Source: Ischnura elegans (taxonomy: Eukaryota > Arthropoda > Insecta > Odonata > Coenagrionidae). From it: DNA of 64,000 bases. The stretch is taken from NCBI RefSeq assembly GCF_921293095.1, contig NC_060252.1, positions 2,728,001-2,792,000 on the forward strand, given 5' to 3'. The position numbers and the translations under genes are program-made. Position 1 is the first letter of the stretch. Every line of letters starts with the position of its first letter. A model generated the notes under the pieces. It was not told the DNA's origin. It did not search any database and saw only the letters and a list, made by a program, of their open reading frames with translations. This document shows positions 34,449 through 45,478 of the stretch, piece after piece.

Positions 34449-34775
34449 TTATGTGAGTAGATGCCTATCATATTGTTCAATGATTTTAATAATGATATAT
34501 CTCTTGTAATGATGGTGGATAAAATCGTCAAACAATACACACGAAAACGGAAAAAGAAGCACCAATTTTCTTCTGAAAAGCTTGTATCTCGTGTGACATG
34601 CCATTAATAACGCTTGTTTGTATGCTAAAGCCCATTGCAAGAACCAAATACTCCAACAGTGCTTCAACCATGACAGGTTACAGTATTCCGCCTCATAGCC
34701 CTCAACGAGGGACCTCTTGATGTCTCTATTGAACTCCAAAACGTCAGATGTGGAGACAATTACTTCATCCATCAT
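34449..34775 (-). CDS. Unrecognised putative coding exon, possibly frameshifted
   Basis: It opens with a tandem ATG and reads MMDEVIVSTSDVLEFNRDIK then RSLVEGYEAEY, which looks like real coding sequence. After about 35 codons the composition changes. A different frame from about 34670 downward offers a more protein-like continuation (MVEALLEYLVLAMGFSIQTS and then VINGMSHEIQAF). This could be a frameshifted gene remnant, a sequencing error, or chance. No domain was recognised. It lies between the SAAL1-like and phosphatase genes on the same strand. Confidence 0.35.
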   Translation of the reverse strand: MMDEVIVSTSDVLEFNRDIKRSLVEGYEAEYCNLSWLKHCWSIWFLQWALAYKQALLMACHTRYKLFRRKLVLLFPFSCVLFDDFIHHHYKRYIIIKIIEQYDRHLLT

Positions 34776-35833
34776 TCACAACTGAGATTTACCATTTACA
34801 TCAGTATTCGCTTCACAAAATTGCTGAAAACACATCCGTTTCGCACACCGCTAGGCTGTAGCATTAGTAAACAAACCGGCCGATCCTCCATGTCTCATTT
34901 CTGAAATTGGCCACCAGATGTCAGCTACTTTGATTCCTGTTGCCAATAGTCACAACATATGCTAGTATATCAGGATGTATTAAGTACGATCTTTTTCTCT
35001 CTTTCAAATGCCAAATACGAAACTTGGCTGTTCTTGTATTTTACACTGTTGTTATCATCACAGTCACATTTGGAATTTGTTGAAGTAAGCAAAAGCACAT
35101 TAGTCACTCAAGTAGTTAGCTGTGATTATTAAGTTCAGGATAATAGGCGATGAGGTATGAATGCTACTTATGAAATTTTAAAATAAAATGTTCAACCTCA
35201 AAAGTATCTCTTTCTTGGGTGTCATACAATCCCAAAAAACTTACAGTGGAAAAGCCTATCCAACCTAATTATTCCATTCGAATTATAGTTCCTTCTGCTA
35301 TCGTAAATGTTAATTTGTTCCCTCAAAAGCTTCCATTTCGATTAACAAAAACTTGTTGCCTGAATGGAAACTTCAGAAACCACATGAAAATTAAATCATT
35401 TTCCGTAAAAATCTGAGGAAATCATAAACCTTTCACCTACAGACTTATATTCCCAGTCGCCTTCCATTGCCCATTTCAATTCAAATTTGCCCTTTTAATT
35501 AGTGTGCCGGTACAGGCATGTCAGGCACTGAGTGGAGCTTTTTCCCTATATCCATAGATGCACCCCTGGCGTGTACAGGTTAATAGAGGAACAGAAGAGT
35601 ATGACCACATTTTCGTGAAAATCATTGCCAGTTCAGAACCAAACACATTTAATGTCAATATAAATAACATATGTATTTATGGAAATAAAACAACAGCAGA
35701 TAACAACAACTAATAGACCTGATTGCACATAAATATTAACAAATATCAAATATTTAGAGAGAGTAAGAAGCATCGAGTAAGATGCCCCTCTTCATCCCTG
35801 CGTGCAGCAATGGCAGCAAAAGAGAGGACAGTA
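34776..35833. other. Intergenic; 3' side of the phosphatase gene
   Basis: It should contain the 3' UTR of the phosphatase gene, but no canonical minus-strand AATAAA was found within ~250 bases of its stop. A CCACCAGATGTCAG motif near 34910 resembles a weak CTCF site. Nothing else is supported. Confidence 0.35.
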
Positions 35834-36011
35834 TCACAGGAACTGGATAAGGTCACCGAGCTTGTTCACATAGTAATCGGGCACCAATGACCTCTCCTCT
35901 GCATTCTCTGAGCACTGCCACTGTGCAAGCTCCTCCTTGGATGTCACACCCGTCATGACGAGCAGTGTTTGGAAGCCACACTTTGTTCCCAGCAGGATAT
36001 CCGTGTTGCCT
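35834..36011 (-). CDS. HAD-family phosphatase (PGP/PDXP-like), last exon
   Basis: The exon begins after a TTTCTTGGCAG acceptor. It completes an Arg codon split by the intron and reads [20 protein letters not shown], then [11 protein letters not shown], ending [18 protein letters not shown] and TGA. In phosphoglycolate/pyridoxal phosphate phosphatases the C terminus is GDRLDTDILLG..CGLKTILTLTGV...VPDFYVDSIADL, so the match is residue-by-residue. It supplies HAD motif IV residues (the GDR-x-x-TDI segment spans the splice). The family dephosphorylates 2-phosphoglycolate or pyridoxal phosphate in the cytosol with Mg2+. Which substrate applies here cannot be told from this part. Confidence 0.92.
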
Positions 36012-36929
36012 CTGCCAAGAAAGATAAGAAGATCAACACTAAACACTGTGAGTCACGTCAAAACAGCAGAACAGTTGCCAAAATATGTCAGCTATGTATG
36101 AACTCAAGCCAGTAACTTTACAATGTGATTCAAATTTATACATGGTATACATATGGTACTGCTGCTGGTATAAATATGGATTTGTGCAATTTCAGTGTTT
36201 ATTGGAAAGAGGAGAATGAAATATATGATTAAAATCTGTAATAAAAATAAATATTACCTTCACAAAGAGACAAGGATGATATTTATTGACCAGCAGGTAT
36301 TAATTTTACAACCTTACATGCACACCACATTCTTCATTTTTGATAACTGAAATGTTCTTCTAACACTTGATGTAACTTTCCCAACAAACATTTAAAATTT
36401 TCAATAATAGGAGAGGCCGTCAGCAGCTTTCTTTTCCTCTTTTTAATAAAAGATATTTTTTAGAAAAATAATATTTCTAAAAAATTATAATATTATTGTT
36501 GACCTTTTAGTTTTGTTAGAGTGAAAAATGGCTACACGAGGAAAAAAAGGCCTCCCAAGAGCCTCAATCCCCTGCACAAGAGTTACCCCATATACAAACT
36601 GGGCTGCTTAATGTGGAACTTAATGTGTTCTGAAGAGACTTCAATACATCTGTAATGTTTTCAGTACTTCTAGTGAATTTTGGTGGCCATTTTTCCTACC
36701 ATTCTCCAAATTTAATTTTTATTTCCAAGTATTTCTTGAGATACTGTTCCGATCATGGTAATAGTCACCCAGTTCTGAGCTATCCTGAAAATTTTGGCAT
36801 TTGAGCTAATCAGGAAGTGGCAGAATTTGAGATGCAAGGTATTGCCCAGGAGAATAATCAAACAAGAAAGTGAGTACAATAAAACATACTACAAAATTAA
36901 AGAGACTTGAGAAAATGTTAGAAAATGAT

Positions 36930-37520
36930 TTACGCTATGGTTAGGACAGCAAATGTTCTGCTTTTTATGAAGAAACGACGTAAGAAGCCACGTGTTTGCT
37001 CGCTTTGGAGAACTTGTGGCGGTGGCATTTCCTCTCCTTGCACCCACTCTCCCCCATCCTGATTTTTGCGTTTAGGTGTGCGCTGCAAGGGGGGCAAGTG
37101 CGTCCCTGGCTTTTCAGCTTCTATCACTTGGCAGCTCTCCTTAGGATAAGGGAGCAAAGATTGACCCCACGGTGCCACATACACAACATACACTTGCCAC
37201 CCAGTATCGAGGTGACAATACCATCCGGAGAATGCCATCTGCTGTGTGTGGCGCAGACAACTGCGAGAGCACAAGGGCAATTCAGAACGTAAAGTACTGC
37301 ACCACAACTCGTCAGTATATGTGCTTGCGCTCCACTTTGCACTTTGTGCTAAGGCTATGGTGACTTTCTGTCTTTTCTCCAAACTTTCAGGTGACCTTGG
37401 GTCAATGTCCCACAGGTGAAATGAGGCAGTTGCCACATCTGCCCCTCTGGCAGGAAACAAATGGCATTGAATTAAAGTTATCTGAAAAAAGTAGATAGCA
37501 TTTCCAAGTTTACTTTGCAA
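36930..37520 (-). other. Unrecognised 196-codon ORF inside the intron
   Basis: This long frame is open on the host-gene strand. Its product has SFHLWDIDPRSPESLEKR, a Cys/Ser-rich middle and a basic Pro-rich C-terminal part (PLQRTPKRKNQDGGEW). The opposite strand also has overlapping frames, and the DNA is GC-richer than its surroundings. No domain, intron signals or promoter could be assigned. It could be a decayed transposon ORF, a retrocopy or chance. Confidence 0.3.
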
Positions 37521-38160
37521 AAATATCTGCTAAGCAGTACAAATTCTAATAACTTAGAATAAGACGGCTATGACAATGATTGTGCACAAGTTTTACCTCG
37601 ATTTAACAGATGATATATTCTGAAAAGCAATTGCAATATTGCATCAGATAGTAACAACAGAGTTAGTGTTTGTTAAATTACCAAGAGTATCAATTCCTCT
37701 GCATTTCAGTGTCAAATGTTGTTTTCTCAATCTGGCAGTGTTGCAATGCACATGTAAGATGATTCTAGCAAAAAACTGACAAGGCCCATTCAAGAGGTGA
37801 CGACGAAGATGAAAGTGGGGAAATAATTCCACCTCATTAAAATGAAGTTTACGCAGCCCTCCAATTAGCCATGTGGAAGTGGCAATGGAGAAGAGCAAAA
37901 AGCAACAAAAAAAAACAAACGATTTTTTGGAATATCTTTTATGTATGTATATAGTAGTTTTCCAGAATTAACAAGTTATATGTATATCTTAAATATTGGG
38001 CTCTATTTTCCACCATTCCAAAACCTTTGTTCACTCTCTCCTGACACCAAACTTAATCATCCCAAACCCCCCTCCACTACCATTTCTCCCCTTCCCCAGC
38101 ATTTACCGAAGATCACCTTGAGTGCGTTGTAAAAAAAACACGGTCCCCAAACGTAGTCTT

Positions 38161-38403
38161 AGGCATGGGCGAACCCAGCGAGGGGCAGGAGGGGGCAGCT
38201 ACGCCCCCCTAGAAGCAAAAATTGCAAATGTCTTTAAGGAAAATAATATTTTTTCAAGCAAATAATTTTAAAAACTAATAAAGAGCTGTTACAGTTTCCT
38301 TAGAATGTTGATTTCATTCACTTTTTCCATGGTTAAATCTTACCAACAACTTGAGCAACCATGGCTTGCCTCCCCCTAGTTTTGATCCTGGGTACGCCCT
38401 TGG
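38161..38403. mobile_element. MITE, hAT-like, GGGCGTACCCAGG end (second copy)
   Basis: The ends read GGGCGAACCCAGC and, reversed, GGGCGTACCCAGGATC. Flanking GTCTTAG and GTCTCAG look like an imperfect 7-8 bp duplication. The interior matches 28701-28920 in reverse orientation. It is about 243 bp and non-coding. Confidence 0.7.
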
Positions 38404-39042
38404 TCTCAGGCAAGGCTGGAGGCCCTTTACCCACCCCTCTTCCACCCACCCGCTGCACCCCTCTTATCCTGCCTCCACTTCCTCAACCAGGCAATACCCA
38501 TCCCACCCTCACTTACACCACCCCTTTTGAACGTTTTGCAGTCGTGGAGAAGGACATGATTCACATCTCCCGGCAATAGAGACAAGTTTCCAAGCGGGGA
38601 AAGGCTGGAGAAGTATTTTCAGTTACCAGGTAAATTAATAGGAAAAGGTTGCTATCCACATTCATTTTACTGGCTACGACACGAGTTTTGTCATTTCTTG
38701 ACATATTTTCAGTCTGTCCTTGCTGCCGTGAGACATGCATTGCGGATTGGCATGCCCTCCCACTCAGTTCACGCAAAGATACGGCTGCAGGGCCAACTGC
38801 CTCGCTAATATGTACCATAATTCACCCTGATCATATTCACCAAAACATGTTGCCTAGTTAGGAGGCGAGAGTCGCGTATTGGAGAGAACTTAAAGAAACA
38901 CCAACCTTTTTTAGGTAATTATTTCATCTCAATGGATTAAAAAATAAGAAATCTGCCTAATATTTTAAAAAGATAAAGCCAAAACATGACTTCAATCTGA
39001 AATTATGAGCTTATTATTTGATTTTATTAAACTACTATACAC

Positions 39043-39162
39043 ATTCATGGTGAAACAAAAACACAGTACTATTCCACAAAATTTATCTTGGCTGTATTTA
39101 TCTTAAAAGACAGCTAAGATAAATTTTGTGGAATAGTACTGTGTTTTTGTTTCACCATGAAT
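39043..39162. repeat. Near-perfect 53-bp palindrome
   Basis: 39043-39095 and 39110-39162 are inverted copies with one mismatch (a G-T wobble position), around a 14-base loop. No TSD was noted at the outer edges. The flanking 38404-39042 and 39163-39890 are AT-rich with nothing recognised. Confidence 0.93.
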
Positions 39163-39888
39163 ATTTCATCATTCCACCAAGTATCGCCCTAATCAGTTGA
39201 TTTTATACGATAAACATGATAAACTGAAATGATTCCAGGAATATGTTTGGGCTCATTATTTTCTGAATGTGGTGTGGATAATTTGCAATGTTAGTATACT
39301 TCGTGAACTCTTGAAATTATACCTCAACACATTGACCATCCTTAGTTTTCGAGTTACATTCTTCACAGTACTTAAAAGATCCTAAGTAATGTTGATAGAG
39401 AAAAAAGATTTTTTTAGTTTTAGGATAAGAAATAGGCGTGCCATAAAAGGAAATATGTATTAGCGCGGAAGGAGAAAGGAAAAAACCGATAAATTATCAA
39501 ATTAAATTCTTCTCAAGTTTCCATCCAGGTAAGACATCTACGGAAAGTCGTGAAATTTCCTTCCTTAAATGGAATTTTTTCTTTTCTGTAGAAACATTAA
39601 ATAAGTCACGAAAAGTGTTTGCTTTTGTACCCACCACCCTTTTTCTGTCTCTATTGACCTTGTTTAATGTTTTCAGTGGCTATTTAAGATGGAATTCAAA
39701 AAAATTCTCTTTAATATTGCTTTCATTGTGTGAAAAATTGTTAAAAAATCATACGACCAAATGATCTTAACGCTAAAGAAATTCCCGTCCATTTTAGAAA
39801 ACTTAATCAAATAACTTCTCGAGAATTTTTGTACAAGAATTTAATCTTGAGAATTTTGTGGTCAGTAGCTAATAATAACTATTATACA

Positions 39889-40000
39889 TGCATAAAGCTG
39901 ATGTCCCATGGTCAAATTTGCATCAAAATTTGATGCAACTGACGCACACCTGTCCCACGGTCAAAATTTCATCCAACTGGCTTTTGGTCCTATCGTTCGT
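39889..40000. repeat. MITE-like terminal repeat, GTCCCA family (left)
   Basis: It begins CTGATGTCCCATGGTCAAAT followed by TTGCATCAAAATTT. The reversed sequence of about 48142-48183 (GCCGGTGTCCCACAGTCAAA and then TTTGCATCAAAATTT) matches it over roughly 38 bases. A second GTCCCACGGTCAAA motif follows at 39954. Whether it is a separate MITE copy or one end of a large composite is unresolved (see finding). Confidence 0.65.
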
Positions 40001-40228
40001 ACAAAACACCGTTTTGTGTAAATGGATAGGACAGGCTCTAAATTTTCATGTTTTCATCCAATTGGATGAAACCAACCAATCACAGGGCCTTTGACAAAAA
40101 AGCATCGCCAAGCGCTGACACACAGGCCATATAGGTTAAACTTATTTATCGTCTGCATGAGCATTTTAATTAATAAATATATATATATATACTACTTCAT
40201 TCATTCACACGACGCCTTAAGCGTAAAC

Positions 40229-40686
40229 ATACAAATAAATTCACAGGTAAGGAAAGAAAGGGATAGGAACATGGAATAGAAAAAGGACAAGGACAACGGT
40301 GCTGTGGTAGGTGGAAAAAAGCCAGAAATCAGAGGGTAAAAATGCGGCCTGACTGGGACTCGAACCCAGAACCTCCTGGTTGCCGGCCAGGTGCTCTACC
40401 AGTTGCGCTACCAGGACGCTTAGATTTACCATGATTTCGGCGGGGGTTTATACACAGGAAACTCCCTTTGCTTTGGCCCACAAGAGTAACCAATAGATGG
40501 CACTGGGGCAGCTCACCACTCACCAACGGAAGGAATGGACGAGGAGACAAGGATGAAAGGAAAGGTACACACTCACACGATAGCAGGAAAGAGACAGGAA
40601 CCACCTACCACAGCACCGTTGTCCTTGTCCTTTTTCTATTCCATGTTCCTATCCCTTTCTTTCCTTACCTGTGAATTTATTTGTAT
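40229..40686. repeat. Inverted SINE-body pair (86-bp perfect arms)
   Basis: 40229-40314 and 40601-40686 are exact inverted copies as far as I can check. The left arm is the body and tail of a minus-strand SINE whose tRNA-like head is at 40346-40417. The right arm is the same body on the plus strand without that head. TA microsatellites flank both outer sides. Confidence 0.92.
40346..40417 (-). mobile_element. tRNA-derived SINE head (tRNA-Ala-like, GGC)
   Basis: 72 bases fold as a tRNA with a five-pair anticodon stem (CCTGG/CCAGG), a five-pair T stem (CTGGG/CCCAG), box B GGTTCGAGTCC and box A TGGTAGAGCAC. The anticodon position reads GGC. The acceptor stem has a mismatch at pair 2, the D stem has one, and the base before the anticodon is C instead of the near-universal T. 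The head leads directly into a repeated SINE body, so I treat it as a SINE head and not a working tRNA gene. Confidence 0.75.
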
Positions 40687-40710
40687 ATATATATATATAT
40701 ATATATTATG

Positions 40711-40887
40711 GACACAAAAATAAACTTTCTTGTATTCCACACAGTATGCATTAAAAACCCAACCGGTTTCCACCTTTTCAGGTCGTTATCATTATTGTAA
40801 ACCTCTAGATAAAGACCTGAAAAGATCGAAACCGGTTGAGTTTTTTCATTAGTACTGTATGGAACACTAAAAGGTTTAGTTTTGAAT
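40711..40887. repeat. Inverted pair of Penelope-type 3' tails
   Basis: 40711-40790 and 40808-40887 are diverged inverted copies (~80% by eye). Each reads GACCTGAAAAG, then GAAACCGGTTG and a T-rich stretch with TACTGT(G/A)TGGAA. The CTGA...GAAACCGGTT layout resembles the remnant hammerhead-like ends of Penelope-like elements. TA repeats lie outside both arms. Confidence 0.6.
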
Positions 40888-42664
40888 TTATAATGTCACC
40901 ATATCACGAAGTGAATTCACAAACATTATTTCAAATATATATATATATATATGTTCGTGATCGTATATTTCATCGCCTGGTGTGGTCCTAAAAGTAAAAA
41001 TGAGCAAAAATTGGTCTGGATAGGTGATGGAAACTCTCAACTAGAAAATTCGTAATAATGAGTTGATCTTTAATAAGAAGGGAGTGATCTTTAGAATCGC
41101 AATACAAGGAGGGATGTTTTGGAAGGAATAAAAGATTTACTTAGGGCCGGTTTTATAATGTCTGGTTAAACTGGAGTTTAAGCTAAGCGTCGGTTAAGTC
41201 CCAAAATTCTGTTTTATAATCGATGGTTAAGTCAAATCTGAGCGTTAAAGTGGTAGTCAAGCTAAACCATGGATTTCCCTTGGGTAAAAGGTTAACGTGA
41301 AGTTTAAATTGTTGAAAATGGCGGATGTTTTGAAATTCTGAAGTACCCTACGATAATATACGGAAGAAATAATCGACCAAGCGCAGCATCCTCCGTTTTT
41401 ATCCGTGTCTACGATATCAGCATTCAATTTCCAATATTTTTAGCACCATACTAGCAATTTAATAAGTGAAATATTTCCATAAGACCGGTGATATATCCGG
41501 AACGGACCACTGTTTTCATGCTATTAGACGTATTCTACGGTATACGCTACGAAATCTTTACAAACATCTCAAGTTTGATAATAATCACCATCCAATAAAT
41601 AATATTGTCTATTCTATGGACTGCAGTCGGAGATCGTGTGCGAAACCCCTGAAAATGTTGAAGTTATGCAATATTTGTGCCGGCGTAGGAGTTTGTTATG
41701 ATTTGTGCCAGCCAAGTGAGTTGATGAAAAATACTAGAATTACATATCGGAGGGAAGGAAGGAGGTGTAACAGGAGTGTAGGTATAGAAATCTGTTATTA
41801 CCTGGTTTTGCTGACTTCATCAACGATTTCAAAATGTGTCGGTGTTTACAAAGACAGTTTGAATTAGAAGAACAGCCAAGTTTCGTATTTGGCAATCGAA
41901 AGAGAGAAAAAGATCGTATCTACTGATTGCATTCTGATTTACTAGCATGTGATGTCACTATAGAATTCATAATTACTTCTGAGGATATATGTTATGAGGT
42001 GAAAGTATTTTCGTATTTCCTTTTCCAAAGGATGTTTGTCAAAGTACTACTATAAAAATTGTAGGTAAGTCCATTAACAATATTTGGTGTACGGCTTGGT
42101 ATTTCTTGGAGATAAATATATAGAAATAAGTGAGGCAAGTGAAATATTGCGTGAAAAAGAAAGTATTTAGCACGTTTCGTACGTAATGTATACAAGATAC
42201 TGTTTGAGTTTTAATTTTATTCCATACATTTGAGCCTTAATTCAAGAGAATTTGGACCCTTGTACCTGAAGACTCATGGAAAATATGGAATATATGATAT
42301 CAAAGCCAGATCAATCAAATAAATATTATTTTAAGGTTCTTAAGAATTGTCTGCTAAGGGAATATATTTATTGAGGTTCTCAAGCATAGTCTGCTAAGGG
42401 AATGTTTGAAACAATCAGAGTCAGTTGTATTTCTTACAATATTGAGCCAGCTGGGCTACTCTTGCTTGCTATTGGGGAAAGCTGTTGTCTGTGTACATAT
42501 GTATTTGCTCATGAGGATGAATTTACAGGAAATGACTGCATTCACCACCATTCCATTCATTATTTTCTATGCTTATCAGTGACCACTGAAATTTTTTCAT
42601 CGATAAGCTCTTTCAAAGTACCTTGTATGATATTGAGCAAGATATGGTGGAAGTTCTTCATATT

Positions 42665-42766
42665 AGTAAAATAAAACATTGCAGTATTTCCACTGATTTT
42701 TATTATAATAAAATCAGTGGAAGTATTGCAATGTCTAATTTTACTAATGACTCTATCAAAGTCTTA
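42665..42766. repeat. Hairpin-forming inverted repeat
   Basis: TTAGTAAAATAAAACATTGC and then AGTATTTCCACTGATTTT pair with ATAAAATCAGTGGAAGTATT and GCAATGTCTAATTTTACTAA across a short TATTATA loop. The arms are about 40 bp with three or four differences. Confidence 0.8.
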
Positions 42767-44020
42767 AGTGGGATCCTTGGTATGGTTTCTTCCTAAAATA
42801 TTAACCCTTACTACTACTTGTCGACGTTTAATTAACTAATATGTTTAATAAGTCTTCAAAGGATAAGTGAAGACATATTCCTATAACAGCCAATTTACAT
42901 CACATATCTGGTACACTCGTTAGTTTCTTGGGATTTCAATCCCATACGTAGCTTTTATTAATTCTTTCATGCTCCATCCATTGAACTGTCACTAATGAGT
43001 ACATACGTTCAAAAAATCGATTAGGTATAACATCATCAACACTTATAATCATGCATGACTTGATATCTCATTCCATTCCTTACTGTTATAAGTGATTTAC
43101 TCATTAAGGTTGACATATTTCTTAGTAACATACATGGTTATTCCATTTATTCCAGAACCATTGTCTCCCTGCCCTTGCTTGTTACTCAAAATCCTTACCT
43201 TAATCCCTGTTGTCAGCATTTCAAGCTTGATGAACACTTCACATTCATCTCCTGCATTAATTCCCTTGCCTCATTTATCTCGTCTAGCACTTCCTACTTC
43301 CTTTTCCTCTGTCAATCTTATCTATACATTCCTGTATCTATACATTCTTATCCTCCTTCTGGGTCAAAAATACCAGTTCCATAGCAAACCTTACTCCATA
43401 TATCTTAACCAGACTTCTATTTGCACTTTGGTCCTGTGATTTTCCCTTTAATTCTCCTCTTTTTATTTATTCCAAGGATTATCTCTGTCTCATCTGTCTC
43501 GCTGCGATCTGCATCACTAAAGATATATTTTAACATGCATAGCTGCAACGTATGTAATGAGAAACAGTCTATGTTCATGTCACATAGGCAAATTTTCTTA
43601 ATAGATTTATGGAAGTGGAGTGGATGTAAGGGAAATTGCTTCTATGATCACTTCATAAATAGAACATGGTACGGTAAAATTCTGTGAGGAAGTCATACTA
43701 TTGCATTTATGATAGTGGAAGCACATACATTAATTATAAGTGAGTGATGTCAGTGTGGTGCATTCAGAGATGACTTGGTACAGCATTCAAAAGGATTACC
43801 CCAGAAGTAGGTAGTAAAAAAAATTACTTACTGTGACTACATCCCAACTAGCACAGATTTTGCCTTATCCCTAAATACGAGGATATTATACATATATGCC
43901 GTGACGAAACCTATCTGAAAGCAGAGATAAAGTATGAATAATCCACGCCGTTTTTTGGGATAAATCGGAGATGCACTTCCGCATTTTTTGAGATATGCCT
44001 ATCCTTACGCCGTATAATTG

Positions 44021-44035
44021 CCGCTAGGTGGCAGC
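44021..44035 (+). promoter_or_regulatory. CTCF-like motif
   Basis: CCGCTAGGTGGCAGC matches the conserved CTCF core (CCGCNAGGNGGCAG) very closely. It lies inside a nested TIR element within the phosphatase intron. Binding is inferred from the motif only. Confidence 0.4.
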
Positions 44036-44114
44036 TGTTTCGCGTACGATCGCTGCGCTGCCACGCGAGATTCATGAGAACTACGTGAAAATAATGTAAT
44101 AACCGTAATAACAT

Positions 44115-44392
44115 AAATTGGCTTTCGATGAGGAAAGATTCAATGCATTACTTTTCATCATTGTATTTTATTATATTATGGTATCCCTTATAGCATCAAA
44201 TATGCCAGAGACATCTCACGAGGCATATATGACCACTCTGTCTATGAGGTCTGTATCAGGCCTATGAGATCATATCTCGTGAGATTCCTCTGAGATATTT
44301 GATGCTACATGGGATACTGCAATACAATACTGTATAATAACATACACGATGAAATATAATGCACTGAATCATTCGCCATCGAAAGCCAATAC
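44115..44392. repeat. Long imperfect palindrome (~110-bp arms)
   Basis: The left arm starts AATTGGCTTTCGATG, passes GGTATCCC and AGCATCAAATAT, and ends ATCTCACGAG near 44222. The right arm mirrors it from CTCGTGAGAT near 44275 to CATCGAAAGCCAAT. Identity is about 80% by eye. It is central to the element at 43843-45168. Confidence 0.85.
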
Positions 44393-45307
44393 CGCATTAG
44401 TCTCCACAATGAGGTTTTTTTCACTATGTTACACATTCACGCACGTTTAGGAACATACCAAAAAATCCGTTAGAAGAAGGTGGAAAATAAACAAAATTAT
44501 TGCTCTAAAAACGATATATTTAATGAATGATTCATCTTGAAACGATATACAATACACTAGAACACGGAGCAGTCCTTATACCTTCATCGGTAAACCATAA
44601 ATCTTACTGTTCAATTCCTTACATCACATTATAGAGGAGACTGGTGAATTACCTTACGTATGGTTTCTAAAAGCACAAATTCGAAATCCATTACCGTTAT
44701 ACCCAAGAATTTGGCAATTACGATCACTAATACCTCGCATTTGTTAACAAATCACAGCACTGTCGATGATTCCTTCATTAATATCCACGACAATCCGGGA
44801 TGTTTTGATGTGTCGCCACAACTGTACGTACCGTCGTAGCCTACATCGAACTCAGGCACACAAAAACGATGCTTAGGTCGCATTATCACTTTAACTATTA
44901 TTGTATACACAAAATAATCAACGATTTTTACTCACAAACACCACTATACACAACACCAAAAATGTAAACACGAAGCCACTATAATGGCTTTAACGGTAAT
45001 GGAGGACTTCAGCGCTGCTATGCGGCCAATTTTGGCAATATGGTACCATGACATCCCCTCCCCAAACGCTTGAAATCGTAGAAAAAAGGGATATTACACA
45101 TGGAGGATAAGCTTATCCCCACAATATCTGATTTCTCCAAGGATAAGTTCAAATCTGTGCTGGCTGGGATGTAACAACATAATTCTATTGGAAACTCATA
45201 TCCCAAAAGACAGTTGCAATGAAGGAGTCATCATGATGGAGTCCTTATGCTTTGCATTTGATACAAATAAATTCTTTAAATGCTGTATAAATAACTGTAT
45301 CTTTGTA

Positions 45308-45478
45308 CCGTGACGGATCCATGGAGGGGGGGGGGGGCTAAGGAGGGTATCCAATTTACTCCCCTTGGGTATCCACTTTACACTAGATAGAACGGTGGTT
45401 TATTTCCGACTCCCACTACAGCTGGAATTTTAACCTCACCTAGCCCACCCCCTTGTCCCTATCCTGGATCCACTACTG
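45308..45478. mobile_element. hAT-type MITE, 8-bp TSD
   Basis: TCTTTGTA lies at 45300-45307 and 45479-45486. The ends read CCGTGACGGATCCA and, reversed, CAGTAGTGGATCCA. It is 171 bp, with a run of 12 G near the left end. It sits inside the 41144-47456 element, so it inserted later. Confidence 0.85.

Larger units (their letters stand above)
43843..45168. mobile_element. Nested unclassified TIR element (CCCA..AGCACAGATTT ends)
   Basis: The left end reads CCCAACTAGCACAGATTT and the right end reversed reads CCCAGCCAGCACAGATTT. Further inside, CTTATCC repeats are mirrored. The TIR may extend outward to TACATCCCA on both sides. No target duplication is clear. The ends resemble the element at 3464-4884. 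The interior has a long imperfect palindrome (44115-44392) and no transposase. Confidence 0.7.

Noticed and set aside
40346-40417. Functional tRNA-Ala gene
   Set aside because: The cloverleaf is good, but there is an acceptor mismatch, a D-stem mismatch and C in place of T before the anticodon. The sequence runs straight into a repeated SINE body.
40683-40705. CRISPR-like or functional repeat array
   Set aside because: It is a simple TA microsatellite; no spaced repeats exist in the window.
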